From: Bog-473 sp963777485
GTDB taxonomy: Bacteria > Actinomycetota > Acidimicrobiia > Acidimicrobiales > RAAP-2
DNA length: 64,000 nucleotides
Reading direction: 5' to 3'
Assembly: GCA_963777485.1 (NCBI GenBank)
Contig: CAVZQP010000002.1
Location: forward strand, 930,001-994,000
Both the position numbers and the translations under genes were made by a program. The notes beneath the pieces were generated by a model. That model saw only the letters and a list, made by a program, of their open reading frames with translations. It did no database searches and was not told the DNA's origin. Position 1 is the first letter of the stretch, and the number at the start of each line of letters is the position of its first letter. Below are positions 34,747 through 43,250 of the stretch, in pieces.

Positions 34747-35487
34747 TCAGGCAGAGGCGGTGCAGGACTCGTCGCCGCGAGCCCGCGAGGAGAGGATCAC
34801 CGGGAGTGCCGACGTCGTGCCACACAGTCCGGCGAGCAGACCCTTGACCATGCCGCGGTCGACGGCACAGAGGACGGGGTTGGTCGTGCTGGCTTCGCCG
34901 AAGGGGCACTGTTCGGCGATGACGGCTGTCTTGTCGCCGCGTTCCTCTGCGTGGGCGGCGAAGCCGTGGGCGGTGAGCGTGTCGGCGACTACATGCATTG
35001 CCGCCCGGACGGTTCGTTGCCCCTCGGCCGGTGTCATGCGGGCCGCCAGCGATCGCCCGTACTCCTCCCCGACCACGGCTGCCATCTCTTCGGCCTCTTC
35101 GGGTCCGAGTCGGCGCATCGCTTCGCCGAGCAACCGCATGAGCAAGTCGTCGCGGCGTTGCATGAGGCCCAGCGTGAGCTCGTCCTCTACGCAGAAGTAG
35201 CGCTTGGAGGGGCGGCCCGCGCCGTTCGCGTTGCGACCGGTCTCTGCGCGCAGGTAGCCGCCATCGACGAGCCGCTGGAGGTGGTGCCGCGCCACATTGG
35301 GGTGCAGCGAGAAAGTCGTGGCCACCTCGCTGGCCGTCACTCCTGGTGTCGCGCGCACGTGGAGGAAGATGTCGCGCCGCGTCGGATCGCCGAAGGCAGC
35401 GGCCACCGCGGCCACCGCGGCGGTGAACCTGCCGTCGTCTGCTCCGGCCGGCCGCAGGGGCTCGGTCGTGATCGGAGCGCTGCTCAC
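34747..35487 (-). CDS. sufR: SufR-like iron-sulfur-sensing HTH repressor
   Basis: Winged-helix repressor, 246 residues. The N-terminal domain (AAFGDPTRRDIFLHVRATPG, then TASEVATTFSLHPNVARHHL) is ArsR/DeoR-like as in SufR. The C-terminal part has three cysteines C194, C207 and C222 in the pattern Cx12Cx14C (EQCPFGEA, PVLCAVDR, AGLCGTT), the expected 4Fe-4S ligands. It probably senses cluster status and represses this operon. GTG 35487 is 7 nt after TAGACT (complement of 35495-35500) and overlaps no Shine-Dalgarno site. It is upstream of a cysteine desulfurase and divergent from the Mrp carrier. No sufBCD genes are in the window. Confidence 0.87.
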   Translation of the reverse strand: MSSAPITTEPLRPAGADDGRFTAAVAAVAAAFGDPTRRDIFLHVRATPGVTASEVATTFSLHPNVARHHLQRLVDGGYLRAETGRNANGAGRPSKRYFCVEDELTLGLMQRRDDLLMRLLGEAMRRLGPEEAEEMAAVVGEEYGRSLAARMTPAEGQRTVRAAMHVVADTLTAHGFAAHAEERGDKTAVIAEQCPFGEASTTNPVLCAVDRGMVKGLLAGLCGTTSALPVILSSRARGDESCTASA

Positions 35488-35491
35488 GATG

Positions 35492-35502
35492 GGTAGTCTA
35501 CC
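35492..35502. promoter_or_regulatory. Palindrome overlapping the sufR-like promoter
   Basis: GGTAGTCTACC is an 11-bp perfect inverted repeat (GGTAG-T-CTACC) that contains the - strand -10 hexamer TAGACT. It could be part of an autoregulatory site, though 5-bp arms are short and may be chance. Confidence 0.4.
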
Positions 35503-35595
35503 GGGGGACCAGCCCTTCGAGCTGGGGTGATGCGGGCTTCGTGCTTCGAGCACGTGCGGCACCGGCCCCAGGTCCCACCCGAGACGAGAGAGAGC

Positions 35596-36768
35596 ATGGC
35601 AGCTGACCAATCCGAGCTCGAGGCCGCGTTGGGCGCAATCGTCGATCCCGAGCTCAACCAGACGCTGGGCGAGCTCGGTCTCGTGCGCTCGGTGCGACCG
35701 AAGCGGCGTCGCGCCCTGCTCGAAATCGCGTTGCCGGTCGCCGCCTGGCCGAGCACCGACGAGTTGGCCGAGGAGATCCACCGCGCCGCCCTCGCCGTGC
35801 CGGGCGTCGAAGAAGTGGAGCTCGACTTCGTCGTCATGGGCGACTCAGAGCGGGCGCGACTGCGCCAACACCTGCGCGCCGGCATGCTGGGTGTTGACAC
35901 CGACGCCGACGGTGACGACGAGTCCGGCCACGACCATGCCGGCCACGGGCACGGCCAGGCTGAGCCGATGCCGCTGTTTCTTGCACCCGACGCCAGCACC
36001 CGGGTCATCGGGGTTTCGTCGGGGAAGGGAGGCGTCGGCAAGTCCACGGTAACCGTGAATCTCGCGATCGCCCTCGCGCAGGCCGGCCACAGCGTCGGCC
36101 TGCTCGACGCGGACGTCTACGGCTTCTCGGTTCCCAAGATGCTGGGCACCGACCACGACCCAGTCATCCTGGGTGACATCGTCATCCCGACCTCCGCCCA
36201 CGGGGTCCGCTGTCTGTCGATGGGCTACTTCGTCCCCGACGACCAGCCCGTGATCTGGCGGGGTCCGATGTTGCACAAGGCGATCCAACAGTTCCTGACC
36301 GACGCCTACTGGGGCGAGCCCGACTTCGTCCTGATCGACATGCCGCCGGGAACGGGCGACGTGGCGCTGACACTGGCCGAGGTCATGCCGCGCGCCGAGA
36401 TCGTCGTCGTCACCACGCCGCAGCCGGCGGCGCAACGGGTGGCGCAGCGCTCGGCATTCGCGGCACGCCGTCTGAAGCTCTCCGTCCGTGGTGTGATCGA
36501 GAACATGAGCTGGTTCACGGGCGACGACGGCAAGCGCTACGAGCTCTTCGGTGCCGGTGGCGGTGTGACGCTGGCGAAGGACCTCGGTGTCCCGCTCCTG
36601 GGGCAGGTCCCGCTCGTCAACGCGGTGCGGCTCGGGGGTGACGAGGGACACCCGATCACAGCGGTCGACCCCGGTAGCGAGTCGGCGCAGGCCTTCAGAA
36701 CGATCGCGGAGAAGCTCGCCGCGTTGGGGCCGGCCCGCGTGTACCGGCGGGAGCTCACGCTGCGCTGA
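35596..36768 (+). CDS. mrp: Mrp/NBP35-family Fe-S cluster carrier ATPase
   Basis: Cytoplasmic P-loop ATPase that binds and transfers Fe-S clusters, 390 residues. The N-terminal MIP18/DUF59 domain (residues 1-90) includes VDPELNQTLGELGLV. The deviant Walker A is SSGKGGVGKSTVTVNLAIAL (about 138-157), with later LIDMPPGTGDVALTLAEVMP. The usual CxxC cluster site after ENMS is missing: the sequence is ENMSWFTGDDGKRYELFG. Between the two domains (about residues 108-121) is a His-rich stretch, SGHDHAGHGHGQ. ATG 35596 is chosen; the longer frame from 35527 has no support. It is divergent from the SufR-like gene. Confidence 0.9.
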   Translation: MAADQSELEAALGAIVDPELNQTLGELGLVRSVRPKRRRALLEIALPVAAWPSTDELAEEIHRAALAVPGVEEVELDFVVMGDSERARLRQHLRAGMLGVDTDADGDDESGHDHAGHGHGQAEPMPLFLAPDASTRVIGVSSGKGGVGKSTVTVNLAIALAQAGHSVGLLDADVYGFSVPKMLGTDHDPVILGDIVIPTSAHGVRCLSMGYFVPDDQPVIWRGPMLHKAIQQFLTDAYWGEPDFVLIDMPPGTGDVALTLAEVMPRAEIVVVTTPQPAAQRVAQRSAFAARRLKLSVRGVIENMSWFTGDDGKRYELFGAGGGVTLAKDLGVPLLGQVPLVNAVRLGGDEGHPITAVDPGSESAQAFRTIAEKLAALGPARVYRRELTLR

Positions 36769-36780
36769 GCCGGCCGCATC

Positions 36781-37833
36781 GTGTTGCGTTCCGTCGACGA
36801 GGTGGTGGCAGAGGGGATTCGGGCCGGCGGCCTCGAGGCCACGGAGCTCAGCGTCTTCGGCACCGCTCACCCGGTTCGGATCACCGAGATCATCGAAGAC
36901 TTCTGCCGGGTCCATCTCGGCGAGACCCCCCAAGGGGCACGGTTCTACGCGTCGTCTGTCGGCTGCGTCATCGGACTCGGCCTCGAGTCGGGTCTGGACG
37001 TGGTCATGAAGTCCTATCAACCGCGCTGGCGGCGGTCCTTCCTCGAGGCCGTACAGCAAGCCCAGCGCTGTGCGGCGTCAGGAGGCGTGCCATGTCCAGT
37101 GCCGCTATTGGCTCCAGTGCCGGTTGCCGAGAGTGCGGACACCTTTGCGGTCGTCGAATCCTGGGTGCCGGACCCGGGCATGCGCGCGCTCGACTCGGAA
37201 GCCGCCCTGAGGGTGTCGGCCGCCGGCCTGGCCCTGCAGATTTCGTGCTGCCAGGCTCTCGAACACCCTGAAGGGCTCATGGACCACCCGATGCGCAAGT
37301 CCCCGGCCGGGCTGTACGGCGGGCCCCACAACCCGGTCTTCGATTTCGAGAGATCGTCTGCCGGTGCGGAGTGGATCGACGACATCGCGCGGCGCGCGGC
37401 GGACATCCGGGACCGCGTTGGGACACGACAGGTGGCGAGCCACACGGACTGGTCCGCTCGCAATGTTCGCTACGACGACGAGCGCCTGCTCGCCGTCTAT
37501 GACTGGGACAGCATGGCCCTCGTCGAGGAGAGCACCGCCGTCGGACAGGCTGCGATGACCTGGCGCGTCACCGCAGACCCCGGAGGCACCGAGTTCCCGA
37601 CGTCTGACGAGGTATTCAGCTATATAGCGGCCTACGAGGATGCAGCCGGGCGCCGGTTCTCAGCGGGAGAGCGACGCGCGGCGTGGGCGGCCGCCGCGTA
37701 CTTGTTGGCTTATACGTCTCGCTGCGAGCACACGCTCGATTACGCCGGCATCGAGCGATCCGACCCGAGTGCGGCCAGCGCGGCACGCGAACGCCTGGCT
37801 GAAGCGGGCGATCAACTGCTCGCCGAGGACTGA
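36781..37833 (+). CDS. Aminoglycoside phosphotransferase-like kinase
   Basis: The protein is 350 residues. The catalytic loop reads VASHTDWSARNVRYDDERL (about residues 218-236), that is HxDxxxxN, followed by the metal-binding aspartate in AVYDWDSMALV. The N-terminal lobe is poorly conserved. It starts at GTG 36781, 12 bp after mrp, and may be read through from it. Substrate is unknown; homologues often phosphorylate alcohols or sugars rather than antibiotics. Confidence 0.8.
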   Translation: MLRSVDEVVAEGIRAGGLEATELSVFGTAHPVRITEIIEDFCRVHLGETPQGARFYASSVGCVIGLGLESGLDVVMKSYQPRWRRSFLEAVQQAQRCAASGGVPCPVPLLAPVPVAESADTFAVVESWVPDPGMRALDSEAALRVSAAGLALQISCCQALEHPEGLMDHPMRKSPAGLYGGPHNPVFDFERSSAGAEWIDDIARRAADIRDRVGTRQVASHTDWSARNVRYDDERLLAVYDWDSMALVEESTAVGQAAMTWRVTADPGGTEFPTSDEVFSYIAAYEDAAGRRFSAGERRAAWAAAAYLLAYTSRCEHTLDYAGIERSDPSAASAARERLAEAGDQLLAED

Positions 37834-38006
37834 GTTGATCGGGTGGCGCCAAAACTGAATCCCGGCCGCCCGTTGGTGCTGCCGAATGCGTGTACCCCTG
37901 CCCCCAGACGGCACGAGTGGGCGTGTGGACAAGTCTGCCGATGTTAGGTGGGTCGACCGCGATCTTGATCGCAGCTGAATCGCCCGCTGTCCGGTTGTCA
38001 GGGTTG

Positions 38007-38564
38007 CTACTTGCCGTCCGAGTCAATCGCGAACTGGCGGCGCGATGCCGGGAGCACACGCCAGAGCCGTCCGACGAGAATCGCCAGCCCAAAGACGCAC
38101 ACGTAGACGAGTGGCAGCAACGTGCCGCCCACCTCGGTGGCCTTCCCGTTGACGAACGTGAACGTCGCATCGGTGAAGACATAGGCGACACCGTGCCATT
38201 GGTACAGTCCAGTAGCGTGCGGATTGGCCGCGATTACGCCCCCCTTGAAGGCGTCGATTCGGGCATTTGACAACCAGAACATGAGCACGAACGCCGGTAA
38301 GGCGACGCAGATTGCCGCCCACCAGGAAGGTCTCGGTCCGCCGTACTCAGCAATGATGTAATCGGCGGCCATCGTGCGGACGTTGCCCAACCGACGCAAG
38401 GCTTCCTTGGTGCCGACGTCGGCGGAGGCCGCCCGCAGATTGACTCGCAGCTCGCGGCGCTTCGCGGCCTGGGAACGCATTGGCAGAGTCTGCAAGTAGC
38501 TGTTGAAAGTCCACACAGCCCGCTCGATTCGGAGCCGGTCTGTCCAGATCAGGGTTCCACTCAT
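38007..38564 (-). CDS. Membrane protein with HAAS/DUF1700-like N-terminal domain, partner of PadR
   Basis: The protein is 185 residues. The N-terminal helical region (YLQTLPMRSQAAKRRELRVN, EALRRLGNVRTMAADYIIAE) resembles the HAAS/DUF1700 domains usually encoded next to PadR regulators. Two membrane segments follow (about 80-97 and 148-165) with an extracytoplasmic loop between. The start ATG 38564 is one base after the PadR stop and is preceded by AAGGAAG within the PadR gene. The pair is a likely signal-responsive unit controlling membrane stress or transport; details unknown. Confidence 0.75.
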   Translation of the reverse strand: MSGTLIWTDRLRIERAVWTFNSYLQTLPMRSQAAKRRELRVNLRAASADVGTKEALRRLGNVRTMAADYIIAEYGGPRPSWWAAICVALPAFVLMFWLSNARIDAFKGGVIAANPHATGLYQWHGVAYVFTDATFTFVNGKATEVGGTLLPLVYVCVFGLAILVGRLWRVLPASRRQFAIDSDGK

Positions 38565-38565
38565 T

Positions 38566-38931
38566 TCACACTTCCTTTGTAGGTTGAACTGGTTGGGGCG
38601 GGTAAGGGCGTGACAACACCGGGGTGACCACGTCGGCAAGCGAGAGCCAGGCGGACACGCCATCGGTGAGTGCCGCATAACCGGCCTTGGTGGGTCGGTA
38701 GTACTTCCGGGCCGGACCCGAACTCGACGAAACCAGACGGGCGCTGACTCGTGACTCGCGTTCGAGCCTTGCGAGGGCGGGATAGACCGTGCCGTCGGAG
38801 ATATCGGATAATCCGAGTTGATGCAGGCTCTGAACGACCTCGTACCCGTAGGACTCGCGGTCGGCGAGCAAGCGCAGCAACAACAGCGACAGGACGCCTT
38901 TGAGGAGCTGAGGATCGTGAGTCGGGGGCAT
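38566..38931 (-). CDS. PadR-family transcriptional regulator
   Basis: The protein is 121 residues. The winged helix shows the family hallmarks SYGYEVVQSLHQLGLSDISD, then GTVYPALARLERESRVSARL and RKYYRPTKAGYAALTDG, with a short C-terminal helix. It represses promoters containing dyads; a candidate lies at 38950-38970 just upstream. Operon partner is the HAAS-like membrane protein. Confidence 0.9.
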   Translation of the reverse strand: MPPTHDPQLLKGVLSLLLLRLLADRESYGYEVVQSLHQLGLSDISDGTVYPALARLERESRVSARLVSSSSGPARKYYRPTKAGYAALTDGVSAWLSLADVVTPVLSRPYPPQPVQPTKEV

Positions 38932-38949
38932 GCATTCACACTACGCCAG

Positions 38950-38970
38950 GTACTATGTATAGTCAAGTAC
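38950..38970. promoter_or_regulatory. Nested palindrome upstream of padR
   Basis: An inner perfect dyad ACTATGTATAGT (38952-38963) is flanked by GTACT (38950-38954) and AGTAC (38966-38970). It is AT-rich against a GC-rich background, 19 bp from the PadR start. Likely autoregulatory operator and promoter region. Confidence 0.5.
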
Positions 38971-39355
38971 TAAGCTAAACCAGGTTAGGGATGACTCGCT
39001 CAAACATCCGAGGCGACCTTGGGGGAGCAACGGCGTGACGGAGAGGGCTACGCCCTCCGTGATGGCGATTGGAGGGGCCGCATCGAGGCGCTCTGCACCG
39101 TTGGTTTGACCGCCTCGGCTCTAGTCCAGAAGCGATCCGTTCGGCTACCTATGGTGGCGTGTGGTTCCGTATTCGCTGGCCGGCGCTCGCGTGATTGCCC
39201 CTCCGACGCGCCATGCCAATATGTATCTCGCCTCATTGATATTGGACGCGCCCCAAAACGCCGGTTCGGCGGGACGGTTTGGGAACCCAAGCGGGATACC
39301 ACTTGCTTTGGTGGTGCGAGCCCGGCCGGCCGGCAGCAATCGCGCGTGGTCCCTT
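38971..39355. other. Non-coding or decayed stretch between padR and the lactonase-like gene
   Basis: About 385 bp of mixed composition. Short open frames exist on both strands but none has a ribosome-binding site, codon pattern or recognisable protein. No hairpin terminator or repeat stands out. It may contain a decayed gene. Confidence 0.4.
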
Positions 39356-40141
39356 CTAGCTGGACGTTGAGCTCTGGATGCCGTGTGAGAGGTCAAAGAT
39401 CTGCTCACCCTCCGGCCCGGATGGCCACTGATCAGGGTCGTGTCCGAACAAGAGCTGTACACCGGCGGCCTCGAGGTGACGCAGTCGTTCGAAGACTTGG
39501 AGCTGCGCCTCCCGGCTGAAGCCGAGCGGGGGTGGCGTCATCGTCGCAAGAGCCTGACGCAAGTAGCAGGCGTCACCGCACAGCATCAGCTCCACGCCGT
39601 CGTCGGTCCGAAGGAAAAGTGATTGGTGCCCCGCGGTGTGACCTGCAGTGGGGACCAACATTGCTCGCCCGTCCCCAAAGACATCCCAGCTGCCGTTGAG
39701 AAGGCGGAGCCTGCCTCCATGATCAAAGTCGGCGATCTTGTAGATCTGGCCATCGAGGTCAGCGGCTGCCGCTTCCCACTCTGCTCGTTGAACAACGAGT
39801 TCTGCGGAATCAGCGAGGCCACTACCCCCGGCGTGGTCGAAGTGGAGATGGCTGAGCACGAGTAGGTCAACGTCCGCGGCGTCGACGCCGCACGATCCCA
39901 GCCGCTGGCGCAGGTCGCTTCCGTCAGGAAGTTCGCAGGTGAAGAAGGGCGCAGCCCAATCCGACCGCTCGGAACGACGGTCCCGGAAGTCAGGATGGAG
40001 TCCCGAATCGAACACGAGCAGCGAACCGGCATGCTCGATCAGATACGCAGGAACCGGGATACGGACATGCCCTTGCTCACCCTCTACAAGGCCACCGATG
40101 TCCATGCCGAGCCAACCGCAGCAAAATCCTCGAATACGCAT
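39356..40141 (-). CDS. Metallo-beta-lactamase-fold hydrolase, N-acyl homoserine lactonase-like
   Basis: Zinc hydrolase of 261 residues. The metal motif is VLSHLHFDHAGGSGL (HxHxDH, about residues 97-111), with further ligands in TAGHTAGHQSL, LCGDACYL and LLFGHDPDQW. The layout, with a signal-free N terminus and HVRIPVPAYLIEHAGSLLVF, resembles AttM/AhlA-type lactonases. GGAAG lies 8 nt before ATG 40141. No acyl-homoserine-lactone synthase is nearby, so the natural substrate may be another lactone. Confidence 0.85.
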   Translation of the reverse strand: MRIRGFCCGWLGMDIGGLVEGEQGHVRIPVPAYLIEHAGSLLVFDSGLHPDFRDRRSERSDWAAPFFTCELPDGSDLRQRLGSCGVDAADVDLLVLSHLHFDHAGGSGLADSAELVVQRAEWEAAAADLDGQIYKIADFDHGGRLRLLNGSWDVFGDGRAMLVPTAGHTAGHQSLFLRTDDGVELMLCGDACYLRQALATMTPPPLGFSREAQLQVFERLRHLEAAGVQLLFGHDPDQWPSGPEGEQIFDLSHGIQSSTSS

Positions 40142-40333
40142 CGTTCGCTTCCTATCACCGTCCGAGTCGGCGGGTTCACAGGGCCGACGATCTCAAATCG
40201 TTGAAGGCAATCGATCTTGGCCTTATTCGAGGCGTTGACACGGGCGGGGGCCCAGGTGCCCCAATCGCCGGCTCGGTGCGACACACTGACCTCCAGCACC
40301 AGATCTAACTCTGACCGCACGACGAGGCGTCAG

Positions 40334-40669
40334 TTACGAATCCGACCCCTCATCGTTCAAAGCAGATGGTGGGGGCGGTGTAGGCAAGACGGGTGGGGGC
40401 GGCAAAGGCCACGCTGGGGGTGGATAGGAATGAGGCGAGGCGGGAATGGATCTACTTCGCACCATCACCTTGTGCCTATGAACCAAGAACCAAGGGAAGA
40501 AGACGAGCCAGACAAGAAGGCACTCGAGCACCCAGAGCCAGGCGGGTTTGTTGTCCAGCCCTCGACGTTTTAGCGAATGGCTATCGATTCCGACCCAGAT
40601 CGTCGTTCCGACTATGACAACGAGCCATGGCACGAGACCGTCCGCCGGCGAAGTGTTCTGCACAGTCAA
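40334..40669 (-). CDS. Small two-helix membrane protein with proline-rich tail
   Basis: The protein is 111 residues, unrecognised. Two hydrophobic segments (about residues 12-31 and 43-63, the second Trp-rich: WLWVLECLLVWLVFFPWFLV) are followed by a basic stretch and a proline-rich cytoplasmic or external tail (PPPAWPLPPPPVLPTPPPP). TTG 40669 or GTG 40663 could be the start. It stands alone between two enzyme genes. Confidence 0.55.
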   Translation of the reverse strand: MTVQNTSPADGLVPWLVVIVGTTIWVGIDSHSLKRRGLDNKPAWLWVLECLLVWLVFFPWFLVHRHKVMVRSRSIPASPHSYPPPAWPLPPPPVLPTPPPPSALNDEGSDS

Positions 40670-40799
40670 CGCATTATGGACCCTGCCGTCCTTGTGACCC
40701 TTACGCCGGGACTGGGGCCTCAGTTAGCGCGGCGACTGGTGCTGCCAGCCAAAGAGGTAGCGTTCGCTGCGTCCACGAGGTGCGAAGGGGAGAAGAGAG

Positions 40800-41192
40800 A
40801 TGCCTGAGTTCCCTGCGATTACTCACGTGGCGCTAACGGTTACGAGTATTGAACGGAGTGTGCCTTGGTACAAGGATCTGTTCGGCTCGGACCCAATCCT
40901 TGACGAGGACACAGGTCCGTTCCAGCGCGTCGCTTGGCTTACCGGCGGCACAATCGTTGGCGTAACTCAGTTCCCTGACTTGGACAGCACTGAGCCGTTC
41001 AACGAGCGCCGGGTGGGGCTCGATCATCTGGCTTTCGGCTGCGCCAACCGCGATGAGTTGAGGGCATGGGAAATCCGTCTGAACGAACTCGGCATCCCCA
41101 ACGGTGGCATCGTGGACACGCCTTATTACTCGGCATTGTCGTTTCGAGATCCCGACAACATCGCACTTGAGTTCTTCGCACCCCGGGGCTAA
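40800..41192 (+). CDS. VOC (glyoxalase/bleomycin-resistance-fold) protein
   Basis: The protein is 130 residues, a single vicinal-oxygen-chelate domain. The first metal-ligand region is ITHVALTVTSIERSVPWYKD with His 8, the second RVGLDHLAFGCANRDELRAW, and the C-terminal ligand glutamate in RDPDNIALEFFAP. A purine-rich GGGGAGAAGAG sits just before ATG 40800. Such proteins act as lyases, dioxygenases or binding proteins; no partner gene suggests which. Confidence 0.85.
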   Translation: MPEFPAITHVALTVTSIERSVPWYKDLFGSDPILDEDTGPFQRVAWLTGGTIVGVTQFPDLDSTEPFNERRVGLDHLAFGCANRDELRAWEIRLNELGIPNGGIVDTPYYSALSFRDPDNIALEFFAPRG

Positions 41193-41273
41193 AACCGGCG
41201 GAGTATCGACTGCTTATAGGCCATCAATACCGCCGGGATCGAGCGCTGAGCCATGCCCAGCTAAGTTCTCCTC

Positions 41274-42356
41274 GTGACAACGCCCGAATCGATAGAGACG
41301 CGTGCCCGTCCGCCCAAACAAGAGCAGATGGATGCGTCGCCGGACATCGTCGAGGTGGTGCCTGGCATTCTGCGTCTGCAGCTGCCCATCGATTTCACCG
41401 GTTTAGGCCACGTCAACACGTACGCCCTCGAGGATGACAATGGTTTCACCTTGGTCGATCCAGGGCTCCCGGGTGAAGAGTCGTGGAAGGCGCTCCGAGG
41501 TCGTATGGACGCGGCGGGGATCCCCTTGAATCGGGTCCACACCATCGTGGTCACGCATTCGCACCCTGACCATTTCGGCGGCGCCGGGCTTTTGGCCGAG
41601 GAGAGCGGAGGCGCCATCGTGGCTTCCGACCGCTTCCGCACCTTCTTTGATCCCGATGAGATCGACGAACGCGAACTCGAGGCGGCCGACGATATTGATC
41701 CGGCCGAGAGCCCGATCCTGAATGTCCGTCTCGAGCGCCCCGCACCCTGGGGCGGGTCAACAATCGGACCACCACCCGAAGCGCGAGCCAAGATGCTCGC
41801 ACATCGGGAGCAGCTCTTTAAGTGGTTCAAGCCACCGCGTCCCACGCACCGCCTGACCGATTGTGACCACATCACGTTGGGCGGTCGGGACTGGGTTGGC
41901 CTCTTCACCCCGGGACACACTGACGACCATCTCTGTCTGTACGACGAAGAGGAAGGCGTACTCCTCGCAGGCGACCAGGTGTTGCCCACCATCACCCCTC
42001 ACATCTCGGGCCTGATACCGGGCGACCCGCTCCTCATGTACATCGAGTCGCTCGATCGCTTATCCGACCTGGCCTACGTGTCCATCGTGCTCCCGGCGCA
42101 CGGACAACCCTTCGACGACCTGCCCGGCCGGACCGAGGAGATCAAGCGCCACCACGACGAACGATTGGATCGGCTGCTCCAGATCTGTGACGCGTCAGGC
42201 AAGGCCAACGTCGTCGAGCTCTCACATGAACTGTTCGCCCCGCGGTCATGGGGTTCCATGGCGGAAGCCGAGACCTTCGCGCACCTGGAACGCCTGCGGG
42301 CTACCGGAGCACTGCAGCGCGACGAAGAAGCCGGCATCTTGCTCTACCACCTCTAA
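41274..42356 (+). CDS. MBL-fold metallohydrolase with C-terminal winged-helix-like region
   Basis: The protein is 360 residues. The zinc motif reads VVTHSHPDHFGGAGLLAEES (HxHxDH), with later ligands in LFTPGHTDDHLCLYD, LLAGDQVLPTI and SIVLPAHGQPF. The last 80 residues form a helical winged-helix-like part (ANVVELSHELFAP, AETFAHLERLRATGALQRDE) as in LACTB2-type hydrolases. GTG 41274 lies exactly 6 nt after TAAGTT (41262-41267), a leaderless layout. Possible thioester or lactone hydrolase. Confidence 0.85.
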   Translation: MTTPESIETRARPPKQEQMDASPDIVEVVPGILRLQLPIDFTGLGHVNTYALEDDNGFTLVDPGLPGEESWKALRGRMDAAGIPLNRVHTIVVTHSHPDHFGGAGLLAEESGGAIVASDRFRTFFDPDEIDERELEAADDIDPAESPILNVRLERPAPWGGSTIGPPPEARAKMLAHREQLFKWFKPPRPTHRLTDCDHITLGGRDWVGLFTPGHTDDHLCLYDEEEGVLLAGDQVLPTITPHISGLIPGDPLLMYIESLDRLSDLAYVSIVLPAHGQPFDDLPGRTEEIKRHHDERLDRLLQICDASGKANVVELSHELFAPRSWGSMAEAETFAHLERLRATGALQRDEEAGILLYHL

Positions 42357-42430
42357 CGCGGCATGTCGGGAAGTCTGTGATGCCCCCAACCGCCCGCACG
42401 GAGGCTCTTGGTGTTCGGCTTCGTTCTCGG

Positions 42431-42898
42431 TCAGTGCGCGGTGCAGAGTTGGTCGAGACGCTCCAATGACTTCGTCATGCCAGGGAGCCATGCCTTGCCG
42501 TTGTCGACAGCCTTCCGGACCTCTTCGGGTGCATCCGAGCAGTCGTAGGTCTCTGTCACCACGGTCGCATCCGCGCCATCTGGAACGAGATCGAATCTCC
42601 AGCGCGATCCATTCCTTGCAAGTTCGGGATTTCCAGGTTCCCATGCAATTGCCCTGTCGGCCTCGAAGACAACGATGCGGTTGTGCATTTCGTAGTCGCC
42701 CATCGCGGCGAAATACATCTTCGTAATGAATACATCCCCTGTGCCGACGATGACCTCGTTGCTTGATCCCGGTCGCAGCATCTCCGAGCCATCGAAATCG
42801 GGGTGCCGGTTTGGATCAGCAAGAAGTTTGAAGATGACAGCGGCCGGGGCGTCGATTCGTCGAGATACCGACAGGGGCCCGGACTCGTCGCTTCCCAT
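42431..42898 (-). CDS. SRPBCC (START-like) protein
   Basis: The protein is 155 residues with the helix-grip fold that binds hydrophobic ligands. Features are LSVSRRIDAPAAVIFKLLAD at the N terminus, the central MHNRIVVFEADRAIAWEPGN and WRFDLVPDGADATVVTETYD, and a C-terminal amphipathic helix. ATG 42898 has GGGAGAG 6 nt upstream. Function unknown; such proteins are often polyketide cyclases or small-molecule carriers. Confidence 0.82.
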   Translation of the reverse strand: MGSDESGPLSVSRRIDAPAAVIFKLLADPNRHPDFDGSEMLRPGSSNEVIVGTGDVFITKMYFAAMGDYEMHNRIVVFEADRAIAWEPGNPELARNGSRWRFDLVPDGADATVVTETYDCSDAPEEVRKAVDNGKAWLPGMTKSLERLDQLCTAH

Positions 42899-43076
42899 CG
42901 TCGCTCTCCCTTGTCCGGTGCTACCTCGCGTTGCGTCCACCAAGGTAGCCGCAAGGCGCTGACCGCCTTCAAGCAATGAGCGGCACTCCAATTGCCCCAA
43001 AACGTGCGAGCGAGTCACCGATCAAGAGTGTCCGCATCCGCCGGCTGCGGGCCACAGGCTTTGAAAGACTGACGCT

Positions 43077-43250
43077 GTGCGGACCCCAAGCCTCAGTGGG
43101 CGAGTCGCCAGGTTGCCCGAAGCTCTCCCTCTCGACACCATCGAGATCAATCCACTGACCGTGGATGGCGGCCGAAAAGAAGGTCTCGACGCACTGGTGG
43201 TCTGGGGCAAGGACCAAAACAAGGAACAACACAAGGAGAACGACGTATGA
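43077..43250 (+). pseudogene. 3' remnant of an ADP-forming acyl-CoA synthetase (ATP-grasp domain)
   Basis: An open frame of 57 codons from GTG 43077 reads SGRVARLPEALPLDTIEINP then LTVDGGRKEGLDALVVWGKD. The pattern EINPL...LDALVV is the extreme C terminus of ATP-grasp acyl/acetyl-CoA synthetases. A stop (43062) lies just upstream and the rest of that roughly 700-residue gene is absent. The stop overlaps the SDR start codon (ATGA), and AAGGAG lies within its end, so the two were once an operon. The preceding 178 bp (42899-43076) holds nothing I can recognise. The assignment rests on a short stretch. Confidence 0.6.

Noticed and set aside
40084..40320. Possible 78-residue - strand gene upstream of the lactonase-like gene
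   Set aside because: It overlaps the lactonase N terminus, has no ribosome-binding site and no recognisable domain.
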